64,000 nt of DNA from the NCBI GenBank assembly GCA_019636615.1, contig JAHBXF010000001.1:682001-746000 (forward strand), given 5' to 3'. This DNA comes from Phycisphaeraceae bacterium (GTDB lineage: Bacteria; Planctomycetota; Phycisphaerae; Phycisphaerales; UBA1924). Below the pieces are notes generated by a model. The model saw nothing but the letters and a program-made list of their open reading frames with translations, was not told where the DNA came from and searched no databases. Position numbers and translations under genes: made by a program. Below, one piece after another: positions 1-7,478 of the stretch (positions within the stretch are counted from its first letter, which is position 1; every line of letters starts with the position of its first letter).

Positions 1-597
1 GTACATCGCTGTGGCGAGAAGTATTGTTGACAGAATCGCAATTCCGGTGAGCCGTTGGATTGCTGATAGCCGAGTCCCCAGTCTCCATACAAGTTCAACA
101 CCACACTCCGGACATTTTGTGCACAGGGGACTGACCGTATATTCGCATCGTGGACAAGGGCGAGCACTGAACCCCGGTCGATTCAAAATTCTGCTGTGAT
201 CGCACGCCTCAAGCACATTCTTCCTACCTCCCCGACGGTCCATAGACAATACGACGCCACGCAGCGTCTTTATCACGGAGCCTCTGATATGAGGACGGAG
301 AACCAATATTACAACGCTGCTATGTGCGACACACGATAGTCCGGCACTGACGATCAGGTACGTGGCGATTGTCGTCGAAGTAGACGGATCTTTGTTAATC
401 CAGTATCGTGCGTAAATGTCGGCCGCCGCAACGAGAGAATACACAGGGATACTGCCCGCGATCATAACGGTCAGGGCAAACCGAAGGCGACGCGACAAAT
501 CCCGGCCGGGGAGTGGATGCGGGCACCAACCGCGTTCGGCGGAACGCTCAGTGCAGCATAGTTGCCTACACGCTGTAGCATTTTGGTTGAAATGCAT
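1..597 (-). CDS. Zinc-ribbon multi-TM membrane protein, partial; candidate immunity partner of the upstream RHS toxin
   Basis: Reading the minus strand from an ATG at 597 gives 199 uninterrupted codons to the window edge, so the C-terminus is missing. The protein has two clear hydrophobic segments (about residues 38-62 and 77-101), a zinc ribbon C148-x2-C151-x10-C162-x2-C165, and another hydrophobic stretch beginning near residue 183 at the edge. The start lies 30 nt after the stop of the RHS gene at 628, with AGGT upstream as a weak ribosome site, so the two are probably co-transcribed. The base composition looks clearly lower in GC than the region beyond 4.6 kb. The same arrangement (RHS C-terminus, then zinc-ribbon membrane protein) recurs at 2769-3224. 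An immunity role is inferred from position only. CxxC...CPECG membrane proteins are also common planctomycete hypotheticals. I do not recognise a named family. Confidence 0.72.
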   Translation of the reverse strand, partial: MHFNQNATACRQLCCTERSAERGWCPHPLPGRDLSRRLRFALTVMIAGSIPVYSLVAAADIYARYWINKDPSTSTTIATYLIVSAGLSCVAHSSVVILVLRPHIRGSVIKTLRGVVLSMDRRGGRKNVLEACDHSRILNRPGFSARPCPRCEYTVSPLCTKCPECGVELVWRLGTRLSAIQRLTGIAILSTILLATAMY

Positions 598-627
598 ATC
601 ATTACATACCTGATGACGCCATGTGCG

Positions 628-2613
628 TTACTGCCAATATTTATATTTTTTGCAAGTGCCTTGGTTCCACGCAGCGGCGCACGCGGTTACGCAGTTCGCG
701 TGCGATCCAAAGCATCGCGTTTTGGTGTCCGCCACTACCGAATCGCACGCGCGATCGCAGCAACTAGCCGGACTCGTGGGAGGCATAGCCCGGCCGCACT
801 GATCTGCTTTCATGTACGCATCCAGTTCGCGACACATCCTATCTTCACATGACGCGATATCGCCTGCAATACAGTACTGCTGCACGTGCCGCAACTCGTG
901 CAGTGTGTACCTCCATCTGTTTCGCCCGGGAGTCGAGGGCGGCCCGACGCCGATCTGGCAACCGCTTGACCATGCCGTATCTTGTTCTGTTACACATCGG
1001 AGTTTGATTCTGGTGCATTTGCCCCGGCACAGATCTTGTGTTTCCCGAATATGCTGATAGAGAGAGTCAGTCCACGCCCAATCTGGTATAGTACCGCCTG
1101 GACAATCATCTACTACCAACTTCGGAAACGGGTCGGTCGGCGGCGGCGGCGGCGGGGAAATTGGGTCAGGAATCGCTTTGCACACCGGCGGACTGTCATC
1201 GGGCCACATGTGGAAGTGCGCCCCCCAATCTCCTGTGCAGTGACTCCCTCGCCTCAACCCACTCGGATCCACCGCGACCACCGCCCTGCTGCCCACATAC
1301 TCGTAGAGGCTCATCCCATCCACGTACCCCAGCGGGTCTCTGCGGTTCCACCGCCCCATCTCGCTGACCAGCACGCGGTGGCGCACGTGCCACTGTGACG
1401 TCGCCGGGTCGTACTCGTATCCCGCGTAGCCGCGGCGGTTGTGCAGCCTGCTGACGCTCCCGCGGCCATGGTTGGTCCACAACAACCAGTCCGCGTGCCC
1501 CTGCACCAGGGCGCGGTCCGCGCTGTCCACCACGCCGTCACGGTTGACATCAAGATCCACAGCCATTGCACCGGTGCCGTAGTCGTTGTAGTCGTCCCAG
1601 TCTTGCGGGTCGAACCCATCGCACACGCCGTCGCGGTTGACATCGCCCGCCGCGTAGACGCTGGGCACACCGTACGCCGAGTAGCGAATGTACTCGAAGG
1701 GGGTGCCGTCGGGCTCGATCAGCGCCACCACATCATGCCGCCAGTTTTGCAGGTAGTAGTGCCGCGTCTCCAGCGTGCCGTCCGCGGCGTTGGTCCAGCC
1801 TTCAGGATCATCCGAATCGCGCAGGATCACGCTGTCGATGTAACTGCTGCCGCCAAAGCCAGCGGGCCCAGCATTGTGGTGGATGAACCGCTCTTTGGGG
1901 TGGGCATCGCTCCCGCGGTAGGTCGCCACGACCCGCCAGCGGTCGTCATAGACGAACCAGTACCAGGGGTCGCTGCCATCGACGGTGCTGTCGAAGTTGG
2001 TGTCAGAGCGCCAGCCGATGCGGTGCCCAAGGCCGTTGTAGCGGTACTCTGAGACCGTGGCGGGAGAACCGCCGCGCGTCTTGACCGCGGTGAGGCGGCC
2101 GAAGGCGTCGTGGACATAGGTGTAGTTGACACCGTCGTCGGTCATGTTGCCCGCGACATCGTAGGCGGGGCTGTTGCCGCCACGCGCGGTGAACTCGTTG
2201 GCCTTGTTGAACGTGCCGGCCCAGTTCCGCTCGCCGGAACCCCCGAAGGAGCCGTCGCCGTTGAGGTCGAGTTTCTGGGTGAGCCAGTTGCCCGTGGGTG
2301 AGAGTTCCCACTCTTCACGCCGCGTGCGCTTGCCCGAGGCGATCGCCCCGCCGCTGATGTGGCCTTCGACCGCCTCGGTCAGGCGGCCAAGGCCATCGTT
2401 GGTGAAGAGGCGTGAGAAGTAGTAATCACCCGCGTTCCATGACCCGCCGGTGACCTTCCGCCGGACCAACTCGTCGGTCTCGGAGAGCACGCCCCCGTTG
2501 CGGTCGTACGCCACGCGGAAGTCGGTGTAGAAGGCCCCGCCCAGACGCTCCCAGCCGCTCCGCGTCACCCGGCCGAAGGTCTCCGGCTCCTGGATGGCTC
2601 TTGCGAGTTTCAT
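628..2613 (-). CDS. Truncated RHS protein with dockerin-like insert and Cys-rich HExxH C-terminal domain
   Basis: The 661-residue protein begins inside the RHS repeat region (YD-repeat style segments, residues 20-300). There is no signal peptide, and an in-frame TGA lies five codons before the ATG, so this is a 5'-truncated RHS gene; intact ones usually exceed 1000 residues. At about residues 320-378 are two dockerin/EF-hand-like calcium loops (DVNRDG...D and DVNRDGVVDSADRA). The RHS-associated core follows (RHRVLVSEMGRWNRRDPLGY, then a YVGS and DPSGL boundary near residue 451). The last ~210 residues are variable and Cys-rich, with HELRH at residues 572-576 followed by RELDAY at 595-600. This is an HExxH...E pattern typical of zinc peptidases. 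RHS C-termini are typically released toxins, so a metallopeptidase toxin is the best inference. No specific peptidase family is assigned. Confidence 0.85.
   Translation of the reverse strand: MKLARAIQEPETFGRVTRSGWERLGGAFYTDFRVAYDRNGGVLSETDELVRRKVTGGSWNAGDYYFSRLFTNDGLGRLTEAVEGHISGGAIASGKRTRREEWELSPTGNWLTQKLDLNGDGSFGGSGERNWAGTFNKANEFTARGGNSPAYDVAGNMTDDGVNYTYVHDAFGRLTAVKTRGGSPATVSEYRYNGLGHRIGWRSDTNFDSTVDGSDPWYWFVYDDRWRVVATYRGSDAHPKERFIHHNAGPAGFGGSSYIDSVILRDSDDPEGWTNAADGTLETRHYYLQNWRHDVVALIEPDGTPFEYIRYSAYGVPSVYAAGDVNRDGVCDGFDPQDWDDYNDYGTGAMAVDLDVNRDGVVDSADRALVQGHADWLLWTNHGRGSVSRLHNRRGYAGYEYDPATSQWHVRHRVLVSEMGRWNRRDPLGYVDGMSLYEYVGSRAVVAVDPSGLRRGSHCTGDWGAHFHMWPDDSPPVCKAIPDPISPPPPPPTDPFPKLVVDDCPGGTIPDWAWTDSLYQHIRETQDLCRGKCTRIKLRCVTEQDTAWSSGCQIGVGPPSTPGRNRWRYTLHELRHVQQYCIAGDIASCEDRMCRELDAYMKADQCGRAMPPTSPASCCDRACDSVVADTKTRCFGSHANCVTACAAAWNQGTCKKYKYWQ
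886..900 (-). other. HELRH putative zinc-binding motif in the RHS C-terminal domain
   Basis: These codons translate as H572-E-L-R-H576. An ELDAY segment 20 residues later (E596) could supply a third zinc ligand. The pattern is the classical zincin HExxH and resembles HELxHxxQ motifs seen in toxin-associated peptidase domains. Confidence 0.6.
1259..1670. repeat. Direct repeat A, copy 1 (dockerin insert plus RHS core)
   Basis: About 410 bp that align at high nucleotide identity, with few differences by eye, to 3864-4278 in the same orientation. The repeat covers the second half of each RHS coding region up to the DPSGL boundary. Homology stops sharply at the start of the variable C-terminal domain on one side, and before the GVP/VYAA segment on the other. 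Confidence 0.9.
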
Positions 2614-2768
2614 ATCGTGCAGCGCTCAGGACGGCAGGTTAGCAGGGGGTGAAGGTGGGGTCAATCCAATCCGCCGCGCGTGTCGTAGGCTCGGGTGTTC
2701 GTCGCTGGCCAGGACGAAGAGGGGGGCAGGGGGAGTTCGCGCCACCTCACAACTCGCGCGGCCCGCCT

Positions 2769-3224
2769 TCATGTCATCGCGATGAACCACATAAGCCAAA
2801 GGAGTACGCACATCAGTGCGGGCGCGAGATAGATAGGCACTCTCACTGTATAACCACTGTTCGTACCAGCTTCGACTCTACTAACACATACTTGCCATGC
2901 CAAGTATAGTACAACTTGAACAAGAACACCTCCACACGGCATACACAACGCGGCATTCTCAAATGGGCTCGGTCGCCTGCCCGCAGACCGGGCCAACATA
3001 TCCCAGATCAACAACACGAAGAGCGCTCCCCAAACAGTCCCACCCACAATCCAGATCACCCACCCAACCTTAATGAGTATTCTGTCGGACTGATCAACAA
3101 ACGCAACGGCCGCAGCAGGCGCACTGGGAACACTGCCACACTCAGGACACGCGGCTCTCTCCGCAAGCCCTTCTCGGCTGTATCCGCATCCAGCACATTG
3201 TATTATGCTAAATTGTCTCGTCAC
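2769..3224 (-). CDS. Zinc-ribbon three-TM membrane protein; candidate immunity partner of the PLA2-like RHS toxin
   Basis: The proposed start is a GTG at 3224 that overlaps the TGA of the upstream RHS gene (GTGA), which suggests translational coupling. This gives 151 residues. Residues 10-29 form a zinc ribbon (C10-x2-C13-x12-C26-x2-C29, ending CPECG). Hydrophobic segments follow at roughly 50-75, 95-115 and 128-150. A longer reading from 3377 exists in the same frame but would run inside the RHS gene, so the coupled start is preferred. Its position directly behind an RHS toxin C-terminus, repeated at the other RHS gene of this window, fits an immunity protein. A membrane location would suit protection against a phospholipase. 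Function is inferred; similar zinc-ribbon membrane proteins of unknown role occur widely in planctomycetes. Confidence 0.7.
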   Translation of the reverse strand: MTRQFSIIQCAGCGYSREGLAERAACPECGSVPSAPAAAVAFVDQSDRILIKVGWVIWIVGGTVWGALFVLLIWDMLARSAGRRPSPFENAALCMPCGGVLVQVVLYLAWQVCVSRVEAGTNSGYTVRVPIYLAPALMCVLLWLMWFIAMT

Positions 3225-4441
3225 TGGGCTCCCCGGCAGGCGTGGAACTGGGCGTTGGCATAGGCACTGCCTCCAAAGTCTCGCACAGCGCGGTAGTACC
3301 AGCCCGAGATACTCATACACAGTACTCTGGAAAGCGGCTCGGGTTCGTTCATGTTCAAGCAGACAGCTGCCATGCATGAGTCAAAGACACTGTCGCACAT
3401 ACTTTTACTCGCGCCACAAGTTCCCCAGCACAGGTCGTGATTGTTGCAACATGCCGAGAAATCGGCAACGTGCGAATTGGGTACTGGCACGTACTTCACC
3501 CATCCTCCTGTTGCCCCGCATGCATTTGGAATCCTCGTCTGTCTCCTTGCACGACATTCCTGGAGCGCCTTCATCGCAGCGTCACCCGGATCCAGACCAA
3601 TACTCTGACAGTGCATCATATAATGCCGCATGGCTGCCTGATAGCACGAATCGCTTGGCGGAAGCGCTATCCTCATGCTCGCCCACTGCTCGGCCTGTTC
3701 CGCGCAGTTTTTGCACCTTGATAACTCCCATTCCATCGGAATGCCATCACACATCCGCTCGGGTCTCCACGGCGAGGGGCCATCCCCGGGGGTGTTGGGA
3801 TCAATTGGATCTCTTGCAATCCCGCAGTTCGCAGAAGAAGCGGAGCACCGCATGGATACCAACCCACTCGGATCCGTCGCCAACACCGCCATGCTTCCCA
3901 CGTACTCGTACACACTCATGCCATCCACGTACCCGAGCGGGTCTCTGCGGTTCCACCGCCCCATCTCGCTTACCAGCACGCGGTGGCGCACGTGCCACTG
4001 TGACGTCGCCGGGTCGTACTCGTACTCCGCGTAGCCGCGCCGGTTGTGCAGGCGGCTCACGCTTCCGCGACCGTGGCTCGTCCAGAGCGCCCAGTCCGCG
4101 TGCCCCTGCACCAGGGCGCGGTCCGCGCTGTCTACCACGCCGTCGCGGTTCACATCAAGATCGGCGGCCAATGCCCCCACGCCGTAGTCGTTGTAATCGT
4201 CCCAGTCTTGCGGGTCGAACCCATCGCACACGCCATCGCGGTTCACATCACTCGCGGCGTACACCGTCGGCACGCCGTTGGCTCCCGGCTTGGGCATGTC
4301 TCGTGCGAGCATCATGGGGCGCGGCCTCTCCCCCACGTTAGCCGGGGGTGACAGCACGGTCAAACGGGCCTCACTTCTCGGGCCTTGGGCACGCACCCCC
4401 CGGGCCCCTAGGCGGGGCCTTGGGACAGACAACTGGGCCAA
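3221..4441 (-). CDS. Orphan RHS core/C-terminal cassette with group XII phospholipase A2-like domain
   Basis: Only the end of an RHS protein is present: two dockerin-like loops, the RHS core (DPATSQWHVRHRVLVSEMGR, then the DPSGL boundary near residue 191), and a ~214-residue Cys-rich C-terminus. Homology with the neighbouring RHS gene begins near 4278. The ~55 residues before it look unrelated, so the start is uncertain: TTG at 4441 is the longest reading and tandem ATGs lie near residues 43-44. In the C-terminus, residues 331-338 read CCNNHDLC, followed by WGTCGASKSMCDSVFDSCM. This matches the secreted PLA2 active site CCxxHDxC. The continuing pattern xxTCGxxKxxCDxxFxxC is that of group XII PLA2, and a VPN-x-F segment precedes it as in that group. 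H335 and D336 would be the catalytic pair. It may be a displaced, silent toxin cassette or an expressed fragment. Confidence 0.75.
   Translation of the reverse strand: MAQLSVPRPRLGARGVRAQGPRSEARLTVLSPPANVGERPRPMMLARDMPKPGANGVPTVYAASDVNRDGVCDGFDPQDWDDYNDYGVGALAADLDVNRDGVVDSADRALVQGHADWALWTSHGRGSVSRLHNRRGYAEYEYDPATSQWHVRHRVLVSEMGRWNRRDPLGYVDGMSVYEYVGSMAVLATDPSGLVSMRCSASSANCGIARDPIDPNTPGDGPSPWRPERMCDGIPMEWELSRCKNCAEQAEQWASMRIALPPSDSCYQAAMRHYMMHCQSIGLDPGDAAMKALQECRARRQTRIPNACGATGGWVKYVPVPNSHVADFSACCNNHDLCWGTCGASKSMCDSVFDSCMAAVCLNMNEPEPLSRVLCMSISGWYYRAVRDFGGSAYANAQFHACRGAQ
3428..3451 (-). other. Phospholipase A2 active-site signature CCNNHDLC
   Basis: The minus-strand codons give C331-C-N-N-H-D-L-C338. 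The spacing of the cysteines and the His-Asp pair is that of secreted PLA2 enzymes, and the residues that follow (WGTCG...CD..F..C) are closest to the group XII type. Confidence 0.75.
3864..4278. repeat. Direct repeat A, copy 2 (dockerin insert plus RHS core)
   Basis: Second copy of the ~410-bp repeat found at 1259-1670. Both copies encode the dockerin-like insert and the RHS core in the same frame, so recombination between them would exchange C-terminal toxin domains. Confidence 0.9.
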
Positions 4442-4602
4442 TCTTTGCGGGCATTGAGATCACAACGCCGGGTCACCCATCGCATCGAACCCGGCAGAGC
4501 CGACTTTCATGTCGCGCCCCCCCACGCACACCCCACGCACACCCCACACACGTCCCCCACGCCCCCTACGCCGCCGCGCAACTGGGCCCCGCGCCGGTGC
4601 TG

Positions 4603-5397
4603 TCAGTTCGCAGCGCCACGCTTCCTCACCGGAATCTGCGCCTCGGCCCACTTATCCGCGGGCGGCTTCTCGGGGCCGTTGTAATACAACGCTCGAACCG
4701 GCCCGGCCGCTTCCCACAGGGGGTCGGCGTCAAGAATCTCCCGCAACTGCCGCGCCGCATCCTCGATGCGCTGCCGCGTATACCACCCCTGCAGGCCCAT
4801 GGCCAGCACCACCACCGGCGCGGCATCAACCACTTCCACGCGGCCGTCCTTGCCTGTGGGGCCAAGGTCCGCCGTGCGGTACAAGAACGACATCGTCCAC
4901 CCGGGCTGTTCGTCCGCCGATGATGCCTCGCGGTAGTCCATCTCGACCGGCGATGTCATCTCGATCTCGCGCCGCTTGATGTGGTTGAAGAGCGGGAAGA
5001 AGCCCACGTTCATGCCGATGTCTGGCGACACGCTGCCGCTCACCTCGGCGCGCCGCACCGACGGATACTTCTTCAGTTCGATCGCGCCGGGCGGCGTGGG
5101 CGGGGGATACCCCTCCGGCAGCGGCGTCGTGATGGCGCATCGACCAAAAAAGTAGTTCTCTCCCACGCGCATCACCGCCGCATCCATGTTGCCGCCGACA
5201 CGCTTCACGATCCACGCCTCTTCGGCGGGGGTCTCGCTGGGCGCGCTGTCGCTGTTCATCACCGCCGGGGCCGCGCTCAGCGTCGCGGGCTGCGCGGCCC
5301 GCCCGCACCCGGGGACCGTGGCCGCCAGGCCCGTCACCACAATCACCCCCATCACCCCCACCGCCCCAATCACGCCGCCTTGCCCCGTTCCGGTCAT
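4603..5397 (-). CDS. SOUL-family heme-binding-like lipoprotein
   Basis: The chosen start (ATG 5397) has GAGAGGAAA about 7 nt upstream; the reading from 5472 adds 25 residues of low-complexity sequence. The 264-residue product opens with a hydrophobic segment ending in a lipobox-like TVPGC, so it is probably an exported lipoprotein. The central part carries the SOUL/HBP signature: an ELKKYP segment, then a stretch with FFPLFNHIKRREIEMTSPVE, and a tail of alternating hydrophobic strands. SOUL proteins bind heme or related tetrapyrroles in characterised members, but many bacterial homologues have no known ligand. It lies upstream of the RHS cassettes on the same strand with 161 bp between, and its higher GC suggests it is native rather than part of the toxin island. 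Confidence 0.8.
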   Translation of the reverse strand: MTGTGQGGVIGAVGVMGVIVVTGLAATVPGCGRAAQPATLSAAPAVMNSDSAPSETPAEEAWIVKRVGGNMDAAVMRVGENYFFGRCAITTPLPEGYPPPTPPGAIELKKYPSVRRAEVSGSVSPDIGMNVGFFPLFNHIKRREIEMTSPVEMDYREASSADEQPGWTMSFLYRTADLGPTGKDGRVEVVDAAPVVVLAMGLQGWYTRQRIEDAARQLREILDADPLWEAAGPVRALYYNGPEKPPADKWAEAQIPVRKRGAAN

Positions 5398-5543
5398 GTG
5401 CGTTTCCTCTCTGTCCGCGCGGGCCGCGCACGGCGCGCCGGGCGAACTTCTCTTGCTTTCGCCGCGCACCACACGCCCGATTCACCCCCGGCACGCGGCG
5501 CGCCATAGGCGCCTCGCGCGCGGCGTGCGAATGATGCTTCCCC

Positions 5544-7166
5544 ATGCCCACCCGCCGCACCCCGCACAACTGCCACGCCAACGCCCTGCTGCTGGGCTCA
5601 CTTCTGCTTGTGGCCGGGTGGTTGCCAGCCGCGCAGGGGCAAACCCCGCCGCCACCGCCCCGCACCGTGGCCGAAAGCAGCGGCTATCGGGCCACGTCTC
5701 TGCACGCGGAAGTCGTGGGGTTTCTCGATTCTGTCGCCGCCGCGGCACCCGACGCCGCCCGCCGGGTCACGCTGGGTGCCAGCACCGAGGGGCGTGAACT
5801 GGCCGCGCTGGTGCTCGCCCGGCCCCCGATCGAATCGGCGCACGCCTGGCAGAGCGAGCACGGCGAACGGCTGCTCGTGCTGGCCATCGGCAACATCCAC
5901 GGCGGCGAAGTTGACGGCAAAGAAGCGCTGCTGAGCTTGGCGCGCGACATCGCCATGGGTGAACACCGCGACCTGCTCAATGACCTCGCCATCGTCATCC
6001 TGCCCAACTACAACCCCGACGGCAACGAGCGCATCGGCCCCGACAACCGGCGCGGTCAGAAGGGCCCCGCCGACGGCATGGGCGTGCGTCACAACGCCAT
6101 GGGCCTTGACCTCAACCGAGACTTCATCAAGGCCGACGCGCCCGAAACCCGCGCGCTCATCACCTTCGCCCGCGAGTGGGACCCCCACCTCTTCATCGAC
6201 GCCCACACCACCAACGGCTCATACCACCGATACCTCATCACCTACGCCGGGCCCAAGGCCCCCGCGGGCGACGCGGCCATCATCGAGTTCTCGCGCGACG
6301 AGTTCCTGCCGCGCATCGGCGAAGACTTCAACACCACCACCGGCGAGCACGCCTTCTGGTACGGAAACTTCGAGGGGGCCTTCAGCGACACACCCACGCG
6401 CACGCACACACGCTGGGAAACCTTCCCCGCCGAGGCCCGCTACGCCACGACCTATTTCGGCCTGCGCAACCGCCTCAGCGTGCTCGTCGAGAGTTATTCA
6501 TACGCCGAGTACGAAGCCCGCGTGCGCGGTTCGCACGCCTTCATCCTGAGCACGCTGCGCACCGCGGCGTCGCAGCGCGAGCGCGTGCGCCGCCTCATCC
6601 ACGAGGCCGACCGGCGCGCCAGCGCCATCCCCGATTCGCCCCTCGCGCTGCGCTCGGTCGCCGAGCCCTCGCCCCGGCCCGCCACCGTGCTTGGCTATGT
6701 CGAAACGGTGCAGGAGGGGCGCGTCGTGGTGGGCGAACCAACCGAGCACACCGTCACGCTCTTCGATCGCTTCGTGCCCACGCTCACCGTGCCGCGCGCC
6801 AGGGCGTATGCGCTGGGCCCCGAGTGCGCCGACGCCATCGACCGGCTCGCGCTGCACGGCATCGCCATGCACACGCTGCGCGACACCCTCGTGACAGACA
6901 CCGAAACCTGGACCATCGAAACCGCGACCAACACCGGGCGGCTCTTCCAGGGGCGCATGGTGCTGCGCCTGAGCGGCCACCTCACCCCGGGGCGCGCGGC
7001 ATTGCCGGCGGGCACGGTCATCGTGCCCTGCGACCAGCCGCAGGGCGCGCTGGCGTCGTACCTGCTCGAGCCGCTGTGCGAAGACGGCCTGGCCACGTGG
7101 AACTTCTTCGAATGGGCGATGAAACCCGGTTCGCGCTTCCCGGTGGTGCGCATCCCGCGAGACTGA
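5544..7166 (+). CDS. Exported M14-family zinc carboxypeptidase
   Basis: A 540-residue protein with a signal peptide (hydrophobic residues 14-30, AQG cleavage region). The peptidase domain shows the M14 zinc ligands H119 and E122 in the NIHGGEVDGKE segment and a third at H221 in LFIDAHTTNG. PNYNPDGNERI and GLDLNRDF motifs lie between them, and a VLVESYSY segment near residue 317 carries the expected catalytic glutamate. Beyond about residue 360 is a C-terminal region of ~180 residues without a recognised motif. It would cleave C-terminal amino acids from peptides outside the cytoplasm. It is divergent from the SOUL gene with about 145 bp between the starts and has no operon partner. Confidence 0.9.
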   Translation: MPTRRTPHNCHANALLLGSLLLVAGWLPAAQGQTPPPPPRTVAESSGYRATSLHAEVVGFLDSVAAAAPDAARRVTLGASTEGRELAALVLARPPIESAHAWQSEHGERLLVLAIGNIHGGEVDGKEALLSLARDIAMGEHRDLLNDLAIVILPNYNPDGNERIGPDNRRGQKGPADGMGVRHNAMGLDLNRDFIKADAPETRALITFAREWDPHLFIDAHTTNGSYHRYLITYAGPKAPAGDAAIIEFSRDEFLPRIGEDFNTTTGEHAFWYGNFEGAFSDTPTRTHTRWETFPAEARYATTYFGLRNRLSVLVESYSYAEYEARVRGSHAFILSTLRTAASQRERVRRLIHEADRRASAIPDSPLALRSVAEPSPRPATVLGYVETVQEGRVVVGEPTEHTVTLFDRFVPTLTVPRARAYALGPECADAIDRLALHGIAMHTLRDTLVTDTETWTIETATNTGRLFQGRMVLRLSGHLTPGRAALPAGTVIVPCDQPQGALASYLLEPLCEDGLATWNFFEWAMKPGSRFPVVRIPRD

Positions 7167-7210
7167 ACGCGCCGCGGAGACAGCGAGAGGGCCGGGGCCC
7201 GCCGGCGCAT

Positions 7211-7235
7211 AAAAAACTGCCGCCGTGGGCGGCAG
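7211..7235 (-). terminator. Rho-independent terminator after the small basic protein gene
   Basis: On the minus strand an 8-bp perfect stem (CTGCCGCC/GGCGGCAG, loop of 3, 7217-7235) is followed at once by six T residues (7216-7211). It lies 32 bp past the TAA at 7268. Confidence 0.8.
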
Positions 7236-7267
7236 CGTGAACGGGTTGGGTTCGAGCGGGGCCGGCG

Positions 7268-7423
7268 TTACGAGACGCGGGTCTTGGGCACGTTGAGCGC
7301 GCCGTGCTTCTTGTCGTCGAACTTCTTGTCGGCCTTCATCTTGCTGATGCGCTCGGCGCGGGTGAGCACGCTGCGCTTGCCGGACAGGTTGGCGGAGATT
7401 TTCAGAGAGCGGTCGAGGCTCAT
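7268..7423 (-). CDS. Small basic protein of the Planctomycetes/Verrucomicrobia/Chlamydiae family (TIGR04137-like)
   Basis: A 51-residue, strongly basic protein starting MSLDRSLK and containing a VLTRAERISKM segment. These are hallmarks of a short conserved family restricted to the PVC group, whose role is unknown but which is often annotated near translation-related functions. GAAGGA lies about 9 nt before the ATG and a good terminator follows, so it is probably a single-gene transcript. It lies inside a much longer non-coding reading in the same frame, whose upstream part is discarded because it overlaps the antisense of other genes. Confidence 0.85.
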   Translation of the reverse strand: MSLDRSLKISANLSGKRSVLTRAERISKMKADKKFDDKKHGALNVPKTRVS

Positions 7424-7478
7424 GGCATGGTCCTTCGTAACTGACGATTCTTCAAGCCCCGCCCCCACCGGGCGATGG

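Noticed and set aside
2614..2768. Possible missing 5' end of the longer RHS gene
   Set aside because: An in-frame TGA lies five codons before the ATG at 2613, and the 155-bp gap carries no RHS-like translation in any minus-strand frame that could be joined.
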